A DNA stretch of 64,000 nucleotides. Origin: Caldilineaceae bacterium (GTDB lineage: Bacteria > Chloroflexota > Anaerolineae > Caldilineales > Caldilineaceae). The stretch lies in NCBI GenBank assembly GCA_019637685.1, contig JAHBVF010000018.1, forward strand, positions 62,001 through 126,000. Reading direction: 5' to 3'. The notes under the pieces were generated by a model. The model saw only the letters and a program-made list of their open reading frames with translations. It ran no database searches and was not told the origin of the DNA. A program made the position numbers and the translations under genes. Position 1 is the first letter of the stretch, and each line of letters opens with the position of its first letter. This document shows, in pieces, positions 7,733 through 16,837 of the stretch.

Positions 7733-9340
7733 TTGCCCCTTCTCTTCCTGGCCGGGTTCTATTTCTACCCCCTGGCCGGGATTTTGCGTGTCAGCTTTGC
7801 CCAGGCCAGTGGGGGCGAAGCTGTGTGGATGCAGCCTTTCTTCTGGCGGGTGCTCTGGTTTACCACCTGGCAGGCTGGCGCGTCCACCCTGTTGACACTG
7901 CTGGTGGGGCTGCCCCTGGCCTGGCTCTTTGCCCGTTTTGACTTTCCCGGCAAGGGGCTGCTGCGGGCACTAACGACGATTCCTTTTGTGATGCCGACGG
8001 TTGTGGTGGCCGCGGCCTTCACGTCTCTCATCGGACCCAACGGGCTGCTCAACGGCTGGCTGATGCAGGCCCTCGCGCTGGATACGCCCCCCCTGCAACT
8101 ATTGCAGACGGTGTGGGTGATTCTGCTGGCCCACGTCTTTTACAATGTGAGCGTTGTCATCCGCACGGTCGGCTCCTTCTGGGCCAATCTCAGCCCCCGC
8201 TACGACGAAGCCGCGGCCGCGCTGGGGGCAGACCCGGCCCGCCGCTTGCGCGCGGTCACTCTGCCTCTGCTCCTGCCCAGCGTGACCGCGGCGGGGCTGC
8301 TCGTCTTTCTCTTCTGCTTCACCAGTTTTGGTGTGGTGTTGATTCTGGGCGGGCTGCGTTACGCCACCCTGGAAGTAGAAATCTACCGCCAGGCCATCAC
8401 CCTTTTCAATCTGCCCGCGGCCGCGCTGCTCTCGCTGGTGCAGATGGGGTTGACCTTTGGGGTGATGGCCGTCTATACCCGTGTCCAACGCCGAGCCAGT
8501 CTGGCGCTGAATCAACGCCCGGCCCGGTCCACGGCCCGCCGCCCCCGCTCCGCGCGGGAGACCGGGCTGGTCTATGGGGGGATGACGATTGCCCTGGTGC
8601 TGCTGTTGGCGCCCCTGGCCAGCCTGGCCTGGCAGAGTATTTCCCTGGGGGGACAGGGCTTGACGCTGGCCTATTTTGGGGAACTGGCCATCAATCGCCG
8701 GGGCAGTGCCTTCTTCGTGCCGCCGCTGATGGCTATCCGAAATTCGGTGCTGGTGGCCGTGGCGGTGGTGGCCCTGAGTCTGCTGCTGGGGATGATAAGT
8801 GCCTATCTGTTGGCCCGGCCCCGCAGCCGCTGGACAGCCCTGCTCGACCCCCTCTTTTTGCTGCCACTGGGCACATCCGCGGTGACCCTGGGGTTGGGCT
8901 ATATCGTTTCCATGGGCAGTCTGCGCGCCTCCCTGCTGCTGATCCCCATCGCGCATACGCTGATTGCCGCGCCCTTTGTGGTGCGCACCCTCCTGCCCGC
9001 CCTGCGCGGTCTGAACCCCCGGCTGCGGGAAGCGGGGGCCAGTCTGGGCGCGTCGCCCTTTCGCGTCTGGCGGGAGATCGATCTGCCCCTGCTGCGCCCG
9101 GCGCTGATTGTGGGCGCGGTCTTCGCCTTCACCATCAGCCTGGGCGAGTTCGGGGCCACGCTGCTCATCAGCCGCCCGGATTTCCCCACAATGCCGGTGG
9201 TCATCTATCAGGCCCTGAGCCAGCCCGGGCTGCTCAACTACGGCAAAGCCACGGCCATGAGTACGATTCTCATGGCCGTGGCCGGGGTGGGTCTGGTGTT
9301 GATCGAGCGGCTGCGCTGGGAAGGGAGTGGGGAGTTTTGA
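7733..9340 (+). CDS. ABC transporter double permease (ThiP/FbpB-like)
   Basis: A polytopic protein of about 535 residues with two permease halves, each with about six membrane segments and an EAA cytoplasmic loop: [20 protein letters not shown] near residue 162 and [20 protein letters not shown] near residue 440. This duplicated layout is that of thiamine (ThiP) and ferric-iron (FbpB) importers. No ATPase or binding-protein gene is adjacent, so the partners must be elsewhere. The start is uncertain. The frame is open further upstream and the first membrane helix appears to begin before the TTG at 7733; a CTG at 7709 or ATA at 7703 (AGGAG at 7690-7694) would include it and overlap the previous gene. 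Confidence 0.8.
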   Translation: MPLLFLAGFYFYPLAGILRVSFAQASGGEAVWMQPFFWRVLWFTTWQAGASTLLTLLVGLPLAWLFARFDFPGKGLLRALTTIPFVMPTVVVAAAFTSLIGPNGLLNGWLMQALALDTPPLQLLQTVWVILLAHVFYNVSVVIRTVGSFWANLSPRYDEAAAALGADPARRLRAVTLPLLLPSVTAAGLLVFLFCFTSFGVVLILGGLRYATLEVEIYRQAITLFNLPAAALLSLVQMGLTFGVMAVYTRVQRRASLALNQRPARSTARRPRSARETGLVYGGMTIALVLLLAPLASLAWQSISLGGQGLTLAYFGELAINRRGSAFFVPPLMAIRNSVLVAVAVVALSLLLGMISAYLLARPRSRWTALLDPLFLLPLGTSAVTLGLGYIVSMGSLRASLLLIPIAHTLIAAPFVVRTLLPALRGLNPRLREAGASLGASPFRVWREIDLPLLRPALIVGAVFAFTISLGEFGATLLISRPDFPTMPVVIYQALSQPGLLNYGKATAMSTILMAVAGVGLVLIERLRWEGSGEF

Positions 9341-9354
9341 TGCTGCGTAAGGCG

Positions 9355-9405
9355 TGCTGCGTGCTGCGTGAGATCAGGTCGTGTGATCTCACGCAGCACG
9401 CAGCA
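9355..9405. repeat. 22-bp perfect hairpin between convergent genes
   Basis: The arms at 9355-9376 and 9384-9405 (starting TGCTGCGTGCTGCGTG) are perfect reverse complements with a 7-nt loop. It sits between the stop of the permease and the stop of the convergent dehydratase, where a bidirectional terminator would be expected, but there is no T-run. A close relative is at 24547-24603. Confidence 0.85.
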
Positions 9406-9412
9406 GACCCGC

Positions 9413-10603
9413 TCAGTCGAAGAAATCGCCTTCGCCGTCCTTCAGGTACTTCTTCGCCTCTTTCACATTAAACGTCACGCCCAGGCCGGGGCGATCCCAG
9501 ACGTCGATGTAGCTGTCCACCACAATCGGGTCGGGCAGCCCTTCGATAATGTCGTACCACCACTCGTTCTGGGCCACAGGATATTCAAAGGCGATGTAAT
9601 TGCGGGGCAGTGCCGCGGACATCTGCACCAGCGCGGCCAGACCGATAAGACCGTCGCCCGTGCCGTGGGGGGCCATCAGAATGCCGTGCAGGTCCGCGTA
9701 TTCGGCGATCCACTTGAGTTCGGCGATGCCGCCCACATCCGCGGGGTCTGGCCCCACAATATTGACCGCCTGCTTCTCGAATAGCTCTTTGAAATGCTGG
9801 CGCAGGAAAATCTGCTCGCCCGTATGGATGGGGGTGGAAGTGCTGCGGGTGACTTCCCGGTACTGGTCAGCCATCACATAAGGCGTGTAGTCGCCGGTGA
9901 GCAGGTCCTCCAGCCACATGACATTCAGCCCCTCCAGGGCTTTGGCCAGACGGGTGGCGTCGGGGATGGTCCAGCCGGGGCCGCAGTCCAGGGCCAGGCC
10001 CACTTCGTCGCCCAGCACCTCTTTCATCGCCTCCACACAGGCGATGACGTGCTTCAGCCCCTTTTCCGTGAGCGGCCCCCGGTTGGCGCTGCGCCCCCGC
10101 CTGTGAATCTCGCCGTAGGAAAAGTCGGGCACATTCTGGGGCATTCCGCTGTGATAGCCGATGCCCTGCTTGACGATTTTGAAGTTCTCTTTGGCTTCCA
10201 GCATCCACGCGCAATTTTCCGCGTAGTCCTGGGGTGAACTGCCCGCCATCGGCTTGCGCCTGGCCCCGTTATAGATCAGCACTTTGTCCCGGATTTTGCC
10301 GCCCAACAGTTTGTAGACGGGGATACCCGCGGCCTTGCCCGCGATGTCCCACAGGGCCATTTCGATGGCGCTGACCGCCGCGCCCCAGGGCTTGAAGCTG
10401 CCCATCCGCCGGATGTTGAGCATCACCCGTTCCACGTCCGTGGGGTCCTCGCCCACAATCAAATCTTTGTAAAAGAGAACCATCGGTTTTAGATAGGGTT
10501 TAAAGGACTCGGCCTGGCCGAAGCCGTCGATGCCCGCGTCGGTGGTGATGCGCACAATCGGATAATTGCCGATTATCGTGCATTTGAGATCGGTGATTTT
10601 CAT
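9413..10603 (-). CDS. Mandelate racemase/enolase-superfamily sugar-acid dehydratase
   Basis: A 396-residue enolase-superfamily protein, MKITDLKCTIIGNYPIVRI. The N-terminal capping domain contains WGAAVSAIEMALWDIAGKAAG, the signature of the family. In the barrel, VGLALDCGPGWT (Asp ligand), LNVMWLEDLLTGD (Glu ligand) and TPIHTGEQIF (third Glu) mark the Mg site, and LMAPHGTGDG carries a C-terminal catalytic His. This fits the galactonate/gluconate/fuconate dehydratase groups that remove water from aldonic acids. Substrate is not readable. The start at 10603 has GAGGAG seven bases upstream; an in-frame TTG at 10618 overlaps that ribosome site and is rejected. Confidence 0.85.
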   Translation of the reverse strand: MKITDLKCTIIGNYPIVRITTDAGIDGFGQAESFKPYLKPMVLFYKDLIVGEDPTDVERVMLNIRRMGSFKPWGAAVSAIEMALWDIAGKAAGIPVYKLLGGKIRDKVLIYNGARRKPMAGSSPQDYAENCAWMLEAKENFKIVKQGIGYHSGMPQNVPDFSYGEIHRRGRSANRGPLTEKGLKHVIACVEAMKEVLGDEVGLALDCGPGWTIPDATRLAKALEGLNVMWLEDLLTGDYTPYVMADQYREVTRSTSTPIHTGEQIFLRQHFKELFEKQAVNIVGPDPADVGGIAELKWIAEYADLHGILMAPHGTGDGLIGLAALVQMSAALPRNYIAFEYPVAQNEWWYDIIEGLPDPIVVDSYIDVWDRPGLGVTFNVKEAKKYLKDGEGDFFD

Positions 10604-10777
10604 CTGCATTCTCCTCAAGAATAAGGGGTTCAGGGAAATGGGTCCAGAGAAATAAGCCGGGAGAGACGGACTGTCCGCCCCATCCTATTATCCCGGAAGC
10701 AGGGGAATGCGCAAGTTGATGGAATCTCTTTGGCTTCCCTTTGGCCTTCTCACAGACAGGCAGCTATACTTAAACGT

Positions 10778-12010
10778 ATGCGTATTTTCGTCCTCACCCA
10801 CAACTATCCCCGCTTTGCCGGTGACTTCAGCGGCTCGTTCGTCCAGGCTCTCTGCCGGGAATGGATGGGCCAGGGCCAGCAGGTGGATGTGCTGGCCCCC
10901 TTTGACACGGGATACAATCGGACTTTGCGCGAAAAAGAGGGCGATGGGGAGACTCACCTGCGCCTCTTTCGGTATATCTGGCCGACCCGCTGGCATCAGG
11001 TGGGCTACGGGCGCAGTATGCAGTCGGATTTGCGCCTGCGTCTCAGCGGCTATCTGCTCAGCCCCTTCTTCTTTGTCGGGGGCATTCTGGCCGCGCTGGA
11101 CCACTGCCGTCGCCGTCGCCCGGATATCATCCACGCCCACTGGGCGCTGCCCAACGGCTTTATCGGCGCGGTCGTCAGCCGGCTGCTGGGGATTCCGCTG
11201 GTGGTCTCCATCCCCGGCTCGGACGCGCAGGTTGCCAACAGCAATCCGCTCTTTCGATGGATGGCCCGGTTCACCTTTGCCCAGGCGTCGCTGATCACCG
11301 CCAACAGCAGCAGCCTGCGGGACGCGGTGCAGCCTCTGGGCGCGGACCCGGCCAAATTCGAGATGATTGTCTACGGCGTGGACCCGGCCCGTCTGCGCCC
11401 GGACCCCGCGGGCACTGCGGGGTTGCGCGAACAATTGGGCATTGCCGAGACTGATGTGATGCTGCTGGCCGTGGGGCGAATGGTGGCAAAGAAGGGCTTC
11501 GATGTGCTGCTGCGTGCTCTGGCCCAGCCGGAACTGGGGGAGCGCCCGGTTGTCGCGGTGCTGGTGGGCACGGGCGACGAATGGGAAGCCTGGCAAGCGT
11601 TGGCCGATTCCCTGGGCCTGGCCGGGCGGGTGCGCTGGGTGGGGATTGTCCCCTTCGATGAAATCGGCGTCTGGTACAACGCCTGCGATCTGCTGGTGAT
11701 GCCCTCGGTCACCGCGCCCGCGGATGGGCTGAATGTCTGTGTGCCCGACGCCATGAGCTGTGGCAAGCCGGTGGTGGGGTCCACCGCGGCGGGCAATGAG
11801 CTGGCGATTGTGGACGGCGAGACCGGCTTCCTCGTGCCCGAAGGCGATCCCGCGGCGCTGGCCCAGGCCATTGCCGCGCTGGCAGACGACCCTTCTCTGC
11901 GGGCGCGGATGGGCGCGGCCGGTCGTCGCCGGGTGGAGAGCCATCTGGGCTGGCCTGTCCTGGCCCGACGCTACCTGCAACAATTCGAAAGATTGCGCAG
12001 AAAAGAATGA
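10778..12010 (+). CDS. GT4-type glycosyltransferase
   Basis: A 410-residue GT-B glycosyltransferase: MRIFVLTHNYPRFAGDFSGS at the N-terminus (acceptor domain with the usual flexible Gly-rich loop), DIIHAHWALPNGFIGAVVSR, then the C-terminal nucleotide-sugar domain with LLAVGRMVAKKGFDVLLRAL and the GT4 signature region MPSVTAPADGLNVCVPDAMS, where an Asp stands at the usual E-x7-E position. It would add a sugar to a lipid, glycan or protein acceptor at the inner membrane face. The start at 10778 matches the family N-terminus; the upstream open frame is not protein-like. Its stop codon lies inside a repeat element. A sugar aminotransferase gene follows, suggesting surface glycan synthesis. Confidence 0.85.
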   Translation: MRIFVLTHNYPRFAGDFSGSFVQALCREWMGQGQQVDVLAPFDTGYNRTLREKEGDGETHLRLFRYIWPTRWHQVGYGRSMQSDLRLRLSGYLLSPFFFVGGILAALDHCRRRRPDIIHAHWALPNGFIGAVVSRLLGIPLVVSIPGSDAQVANSNPLFRWMARFTFAQASLITANSSSLRDAVQPLGADPAKFEMIVYGVDPARLRPDPAGTAGLREQLGIAETDVMLLAVGRMVAKKGFDVLLRALAQPELGERPVVAVLVGTGDEWEAWQALADSLGLAGRVRWVGIVPFDEIGVWYNACDLLVMPSVTAPADGLNVCVPDAMSCGKPVVGSTAAGNELAIVDGETGFLVPEGDPAALAQAIAALADDPSLRARMGAAGRRRVESHLGWPVLARRYLQQFERLRRKE

Positions 12011-12139
12011 GTCTTCTGCAAAAAGCAAGAAATCTCCCGCTGAGACGCAGAGGCGCAGAGAAACTCAGGAGTGAAATTTGTCTGATCAGCGTTTATCTGC
12101 GTGAATCTGCGTCCTATTTGGCCTTCTTGCAGTAGAGTC
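12009..12139. repeat. MITE-like element, copy A (131 bp, terminal inverted repeats)
   Basis: The left end GAGTCTTCTGCAAAAAGC and the right end (reverse complement GACTCTACTGCAAGAAGG) form about 18-bp inverted termini. The inside holds a GACGCAGAGGCGCAGAGA segment and a GATCAGCGTTTATCTGCG segment. It overlaps the last two bases of the glycosyltransferase stop. Other copies: 15037-15165, 22337-22468 (inverse orientation) and 37311-37453. Confidence 0.75.
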
Positions 12140-12222
12140 AAAGAATAGAACACGGATGTTCTTTGCATCTCCGCATCTTTGCAGCTTTGCGTTAATTTTT
12201 TGGTTAAAAGGAGTAGTGACGG

Positions 12223-13305
12223 ATGATTCCTGTGGTGGATTTGCGGGCTGAATACGAGTTGGTAAAAGCCGAGATCGACGCGGCTGTGCGGCGGGTTCTC
12301 GACAGCGGCTGGTACATTTTGGGCCAGGAAGTGGCCGCGTTCGAGACCGAATTTGCCGACTGGTGTGGGGTTTCGGGCGCGGTGGGTGTGGGCAACGGCA
12401 CCGACGCCCTGCACATTGCCCTGCGCGCCTGCGGTGTCCGCGCGGGCGACGAAGTAATTACCGTCGCCCACACGGCCGTGGCCACGGCCGCGGCCATTGC
12501 CCTCACCGGCGCAACACCCGTCTTTGTGGACATCGATCCCGCCACCTACACCCTGGACCCGGCGCGGCTGGCAGAGGCCATCACCCCCCGCACCAAAGCC
12601 GTCATTCCCGTCCACCTCTACGGCCACCCCGCGGATTTGGACGGGATTCTGCCCATCGCCCAAAAGGCAGGGCTGCGGGTGATCGAAGACTGCGCCCAGG
12701 CCCACGGCGCCGAGTGGCAGGGGCAACGGGTGGGCAGTTTCGGCGATCTGGCCTGCTTCTCCTTCTACCCCACCAAAAATCTGGGCGCGCTGGGCGACGG
12801 CGGCGCGGTCGCGGGCAACGACCCGGCCCTGCTGGAGCGGGTGCGCCTGCTGCGGGAATACGGCTGGAAGCCGGAGAACCGCTACGTTTCAGAGATTGAG
12901 GGGATGAACAGCCGTCTGGACGAAATGCAGGCGGCCATCCTGCGGGTGAAACTGGCCCATCTGGACGGCTGGAACGAGCACCGCCGGGGATTGGCGGAAA
13001 TCTATGCCACCCACCTGCCCGCTTCTGTGGTCAAGCCAGTGGCGCGGCCCGGCTGCCGTCACGTCTATCATCTTTACGTCGTCCGCTCCCCGGATCGGGA
13101 CAGCCTGCGGGAGAAGCTGCGGGCCGCGGGCGTGGCGACGGGCATCCACTACCCGGTTCCCGTCCACCAGCAGGCCGCCTACCGCCACCTGCCGCGGGTC
13201 TCGCTGCCCGTCACGGAAAAGGTCGCGGGCGAGATTCTCTCCCTGCCCATGCACTCCACATTGACCGCAGGACAGATTGAGCAGGTCTGCGCGGCGTTCT
13301 CCTGA
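12223..13305 (+). CDS. DegT/DnrJ/EryC1/StrS-type sugar aminotransferase
   Basis: A 360-residue PLP enzyme of the DegT/DnrJ/EryC1/StrS family. It begins MIPVVDLRAEYELVKAEIDA, has GNGTDALHIALRA (cofactor phosphate), VIEDCAQAHGAEW (Asp that contacts the pyridine ring) and SFYPTKNLGALGDGGAV with the PLP lysine. A C-terminal YRHLPRVSLPVTEKVAGEIL tail is also typical. These enzymes transfer an amino group to keto-sugar nucleotides for surface glycans or antibiotics. AAAAGGAG stands 10 bases upstream of the start. It follows a glycosyltransferase in the same direction, though about 210 bp and a repeat element separate them. Confidence 0.9.
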   Translation: MIPVVDLRAEYELVKAEIDAAVRRVLDSGWYILGQEVAAFETEFADWCGVSGAVGVGNGTDALHIALRACGVRAGDEVITVAHTAVATAAAIALTGATPVFVDIDPATYTLDPARLAEAITPRTKAVIPVHLYGHPADLDGILPIAQKAGLRVIEDCAQAHGAEWQGQRVGSFGDLACFSFYPTKNLGALGDGGAVAGNDPALLERVRLLREYGWKPENRYVSEIEGMNSRLDEMQAAILRVKLAHLDGWNEHRRGLAEIYATHLPASVVKPVARPGCRHVYHLYVVRSPDRDSLREKLRAAGVATGIHYPVPVHQQAAYRHLPRVSLPVTEKVAGEILSLPMHSTLTAGQIEQVCAAFS

Positions 13306-13420
13306 GCCTGTCGCCAACTACTGAGTTTCATTCCCAAAAAGCCTGGAATCTGCGGCGTCTGCACGCATCTGTGCCCCACTTTTTCGTGCTGATTGTGCTC
13401 GGCAGTGCGCTCTCTGGCTG

Positions 13421-14068
13421 TCAAATTTCAGCCGACGGGCAGAGATCGGCCAGGACGCACTGGGCGCAGAGGGGCTTGCGGGCATTGCAGATCCGCCGCC
13501 CGTGGAAAATGAGCAGATGGGAAATGTCGATCCAGTCGGACTGGGGCAGGAGTGCCATCAGTTCCTTCTCAATTTTCTCCGGCGTGGAGCCTTCCACCAG
13601 TCCCAGCCGCTGGGAGAGCCGCTTGACGTGGGTGTCCACCACCACCCCGCTGGCCAGGCCAAAGCCGACGCCCCGCACCACATTGGCTGTCTTGCGCGCC
13701 ACCCCGTGCAGAGAGAGCAGATCGTCCATCTCCCGCGGCACTTCCCCGCCAAAGCGCTCGCAGATGGCCGCGCTGGATTCTTGCAGGGATTTGGCTTTGT
13801 TGCGAAAGAAGCCGGTGGAGCGGATGACTGCCTCCAGTTCGGCCCGATCCGCGGCGGCCATTGCCTGCGGGGTGGGGTAGCGTTCAAAAAGCGCGGGTGT
13901 CACCAGATTGACCCGCTCGTCGGTGCATTGGGCCGACAAAATTGTGGCGCAGAGCAGCTCGAAGGCATTACGGTGGTGGAGCGCGCATTCTGCGTCCGGG
14001 TGGGCCTGGCGCAGGCGACGGGTGATCTCGGCGATACGTTCGCTGGCTGGCGCAGTGGTCGTGGTCAT
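13421..14068 (-). CDS. nth: Endonuclease III (DNA glycosylase/AP lyase)
   Basis: A 215-residue endonuclease III. It shows LLCATILSAQCTDERVN, the helix-hairpin-helix LSLHGVARKTANVV with the catalytic Lys, VVVDTHVKRLSQRLG with the catalytic Asp, and the C-terminal 4Fe-4S loop with Cys spacing C-x6-C-x2-C-x5-C (CNARKPLCAQCVLADLC). It removes oxidised pyrimidines and nicks the abasic site in base excision repair. Length and all key residues are normal. It is convergent with the aminotransferase gene and divergent from the beta-propeller gene at 14241. Confidence 0.95.
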   Translation of the reverse strand: MTTTTAPASERIAEITRRLRQAHPDAECALHHRNAFELLCATILSAQCTDERVNLVTPALFERYPTPQAMAAADRAELEAVIRSTGFFRNKAKSLQESSAAICERFGGEVPREMDDLLSLHGVARKTANVVRGVGFGLASGVVVDTHVKRLSQRLGLVEGSTPEKIEKELMALLPQSDWIDISHLLIFHGRRICNARKPLCAQCVLADLCPSAEI

Positions 14069-14240
14069 GGGTTCCTCCCTCTGGTTTGATAGTTTTGTCT
14101 ATGCCCAGTCTACTATAGACCGGTCTTCCATCTCCATTTGCGTCTCCCCCTAAAATGTCTATACTGAAACAGATACACGCAGCAAAAAAAATCTCCAACC
14201 GTCAATCTCTTTTCGCCACCACCCCCTAGGAGAATCCGCC

Positions 14241-14924
14241 ATGACCACCAAAATTGCCCACGTGGAACCCAAATTCAAGAGTCCCGGCTCTCACCCCAAC
14301 GGCATCCAGGCCACGCCGGAAGGTCTGTGGTGCATCGATCAGGCGAGCCACAAACTCACCCGCCAGGACTGGGAAACCGGGAAGATCAACTTTGAAGCCC
14401 AGACCGACACCCTCCATTCCAGCGGCATTACTCTGGGCGGCGGCTATCTCTGGATCTCCTCCACCTACGAAGTCAAGATTGCCAAACTGGACCCGGAGAC
14501 AGGCAAAACCATCGCCAAATACGACTCCCCCGGCGCGGGGATTGTGGCCTGGCGGCAGGGCGCGCCCGACGCCGGTGTCACCGGCGCGCACGGGCTGGAA
14601 TGGAAGGATGGCAAACTCTACGTGGCCTCGCCCCCGTCTCAGATGGTACACGTGATGGACCCGGAGACGTGGGAAGAAGTCCACCGCTTCCGCGCGCCGG
14701 GGCTGCGGGTCCACGGCCTGGCCTGGGGCCGGGATGGCTTTCTGTGGGCCGCGGACACCAGCGCGGGGACGGTCAATCTGCTGGACACCGCGGATGGCCG
14801 GGTGATGGATGTAATACGGGTGGAGGCGCCGGTAGAAGTCCACGCGCTGACGATCCACGAGGACGTGCTCTGGTATGCGGACGCGGAGACGTGCCAAATC
14901 GGGCGATTGGTTGTAAACGCATAA
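14241..14924 (+). CDS. Predicted beta-propeller protein (Vgb/SMP-30-like)
   Basis: A 227-residue protein of repeated four-strand blades: HPNGIQATPEGLWCIDQASH, SSGITLGGGYLWISSTYEVK, GAHGLEWKDGKLYVASPPSQ, VHGLAWGRDGFLWAADTSAG and HALTIHEDVLWYADAETCQI. The regular H-x-G-x2-h...LW/LY spacing resembles virginiamycin B lyase and SMP-30/NHL-type propellers. Five to six blades are visible and there is no signal peptide, so it is probably cytoplasmic. Possible roles are a lactonase, lyase or sensor, but no catalytic set is certain. AGGAG lies eight bases upstream of the start. Confidence 0.7.
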   Translation: MTTKIAHVEPKFKSPGSHPNGIQATPEGLWCIDQASHKLTRQDWETGKINFEAQTDTLHSSGITLGGGYLWISSTYEVKIAKLDPETGKTIAKYDSPGAGIVAWRQGAPDAGVTGAHGLEWKDGKLYVASPPSQMVHVMDPETWEEVHRFRAPGLRVHGLAWGRDGFLWAADTSAGTVNLLDTADGRVMDVIRVEAPVEVHALTIHEDVLWYADAETCQIGRLVVNA

Positions 14925-15036
14925 GGCGCAAATCCAATGCGGGCGACAGAAATGCGCGGCATCTGGCCGAGCCTATCAGCGTCATCCGCGTTCCATGCAC
15001 AATTCGTGAAAATCTTTTTTATCCGTGAACACCCGT

Positions 15037-15165
15037 GAATCCGCTGCAAAGGGCCAGATTCTCCCGCCAAGACGCAGAGACGCCGAGAAATTCAGGAGTG
15101 ACATCCGTGTGTATCCGCGTAATTCTGTGTCCATCCGTGGCTGAAAATGCTTTTTGCAGTTGAGC
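15037..15165. repeat. MITE-like element, copy B (129 bp)
   Basis: The left end GAATCCGCTGCAAAGGGCC and the right end (reverse complement GGCTCAACTGCAAAAAGC) are inverted. Inside are GACGCAGAGACGCCGAGAAA and ATCCGTGTGTATCCGCG words as in copy A. It occupies most of the 269-bp gap between the propeller gene and the PLP enzyme at 15194. Confidence 0.7.
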
Positions 15166-15193
15166 CATCCGTGTTCTTTTGTAAGGGTCACCT

Positions 15194-16375
15194 ATGACAA
15201 CCAATGACAACTGGCGGATGGAGACCGTCGCCATCCACGCCGGCAAAGAGATCGACCCCACTACCGGCGCGGTGATGCCGCCCCTGCACCTTTCCACCAC
15301 CTACGAACGCAAGGCCGACGGCTCCTATCACAACGGCTTTATGTACATTCGCGGGGACAACCCCACCCGGCGCTCTCTGGAAGACGCGCTCTGTGCGCTG
15401 GAAGGGGGCATCTGCGCGGCCACCTTTGCGTCAGGAATGGCCGCGATTATGACCGTCTTTCAGGCCCTGCGCCCCGGCGATCACGTGCTGATCCCCGACG
15501 ACATCTACTTTGGCACAAAAGTGATGATTGCAGAGCTTTTCACCCCCTGGGGGCTGAGCAGCGAAGCGGTGGATATGACCGATCTGGACGCGGTGCGGGC
15601 GGCTATGCGTCCCAACACCAGAATGCTCTGGATCGAGACGCCGTCCAATCCCCTGCTCAAAATCACAGACATTGCAGCAGTGGCGGAGATTGCCCACGAA
15701 GCCGGCGCGATTCTGGTCTGTGACAGCACCTGGCCTTCCCCCGCGCTGCAACGCACGCTGGAACTGGGCGCGGACCTCTCCGTCCACGCCACCACCAAAT
15801 ATCTGGGCGGCCACAGCGATATGCTGGGCGGCGCGGTGATCGCCAAGGAAAACAGCCCCTTTTTCGATTCTGTACGGATGATCCAGCAGAATGGCGGCGC
15901 GGTCCCTTCGCCTTTTGACTGCTGGCTGCTGTTGCGGGGTATCCGCACACTGCCCTATCGCATGCGCGGCCACTGTGAAAACGCGCAACGGGTGGCGGAC
16001 TATCTGTCCCACCACCCGAAGATCGAAAAAGTGTATTATCCCGGCCTGGCCAGCCACCCCGGCCACGCCATCGCCGCCCGCCAGATGTCCGGCTTCGGCG
16101 GGATGCTCTCCATCGGGCTGGCCCCGGACAGCCTGCACACGGGCGAGCAGAACGCCCGACGCATGGCCAACCGCACAAAGCTCTTTGTCCAGGCCACCAG
16201 TCTGGGCGGCGTGGAAAGCCTCATCGAACACCGGGCCTCCATCGAAGGGGCGGTAACCAACGCGCCAGCCAATCTTCTGCGTCTCTCCGTCGGTCTGGAA
16301 CACCCGGACGATATTATCGCCGATCTGGAACAGGCGTTGTCGGATGAGGTAACGTTGGAGCGTTTGAGCGTTTGA
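15194..16375 (+). CDS. Cys/Met-metabolism PLP enzyme (cystathionine gamma-synthase/lyase-like)
   Basis: A 393-residue PLP-dependent enzyme of the trans-sulfuration family. It shows AVMPPLHLSTTYERKADG, MYIRGDNPTRRSLEDAL, TFASGMAAIMTVFQALRPGD (cofactor phosphate), DIYFGTKVMI with the stacking Tyr, and SVHATTKYLGGHSDMLGGAV with the PLP lysine. The usual DNTFATP stretch is DSTWPSP here. The family includes cystathionine gamma-synthase, cystathionine lyases and methionine gamma-lyase; these cannot be told apart safely. The last residues (ERLSV) are encoded by the start of the repeat array that flanks the next gene, so the C-terminus may have been altered by that repeat. Confidence 0.85.
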   Translation: MTTNDNWRMETVAIHAGKEIDPTTGAVMPPLHLSTTYERKADGSYHNGFMYIRGDNPTRRSLEDALCALEGGICAATFASGMAAIMTVFQALRPGDHVLIPDDIYFGTKVMIAELFTPWGLSSEAVDMTDLDAVRAAMRPNTRMLWIETPSNPLLKITDIAAVAEIAHEAGAILVCDSTWPSPALQRTLELGADLSVHATTKYLGGHSDMLGGAVIAKENSPFFDSVRMIQQNGGAVPSPFDCWLLLRGIRTLPYRMRGHCENAQRVADYLSHHPKIEKVYYPGLASHPGHAIAARQMSGFGGMLSIGLAPDSLHTGEQNARRMANRTKLFVQATSLGGVESLIEHRASIEGAVTNAPANLLRLSVGLEHPDDIIADLEQALSDEVTLERLSV

Positions 16376-16446
16376 GCGTTTGAACGGTGGAGCGTTTGAG
16401 CGTTGGAGCGTTTGAGCGTTTGAGCGGTGGAGCGGTGGAGTAGAGG
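16354..16446. repeat. Left inverted-repeat array (GAGCGTTT/GAGCGGTG units)
   Basis: Tandem 8-bp units GAGCGTTT, GAGCGTTG and GAGCGGTG run from the 3' end of the previous gene to just before the four-helix-bundle gene. The stretch at 16416-16440 is present as an exact 25-bp reverse complement at 16850-16874 on the other side of that gene. Confidence 0.85.
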
Positions 16447-16452
16447 AGCCGA

Positions 16453-16827
16453 GTGGTGGATCAACATCAGGCTTTGCGAGACCGCACGAGGCGGTTTGCC
16501 AGTCGCATTATCAAGCTGTATGCCTATCTCCAGCAGCAATATCATTACAACGACGCGGCCCTGGTGATTGGCAAACAACTGTTGAGATCGGGTACTGGCT
16601 GTGCTGCCAACCACCGGGAGGCCAAGCACTCACGCAGCCGGGCGGATCGGATCGCCAAGTTCTATATCGTCGTCCAGGAACTGGAAGAAAGTGCTCTCTG
16701 GCTTGAACTGCTACGTGAACACGAAATGGCCCACGTTGAGGGAATCGATCAACTGCTCGACGAAACCAACCAGATGATCAGCATATTTATTGCCAGCATC
16801 AATACCCTGCGCAGCACAAATTCTTGA
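16453..16827 (+). CDS. Four-helix-bundle protein (S23/IVS-encoded type)
   Basis: A 124-residue all-helical protein with QLLRSGTGCAANHREAKHSR, the hallmark of the 23S rRNA intervening-sequence (S23) four-helix-bundle family, and a Glu-rich helix EELEES-like segment near residue 77. Members encoded inside 23S rRNA IVSs are known, and relatives (Avd) assist diversity-generating retroelements, but free-standing copies have no known role. GTG codons at 16453 and 16456 both follow AGAGGAG. The gene is enclosed by inverted repeat arrays that touch both neighbouring genes, so it looks like an inserted cassette rather than part of an operon. Confidence 0.8.
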   Translation: MVDQHQALRDRTRRFASRIIKLYAYLQQQYHYNDAALVIGKQLLRSGTGCAANHREAKHSRSRADRIAKFYIVVQELEESALWLELLREHEMAHVEGIDQLLDETNQMISIFIASINTLRSTNS

Positions 16828-16837
16828 CTCGACGCCT

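Noticed and set aside
8099-8956. A 285-codon minus-strand frame within the permease gene
   Set aside because: Its protein is His/Gln/Gly-rich without motifs; the plus-strand frame has membrane helices and EAA loops.
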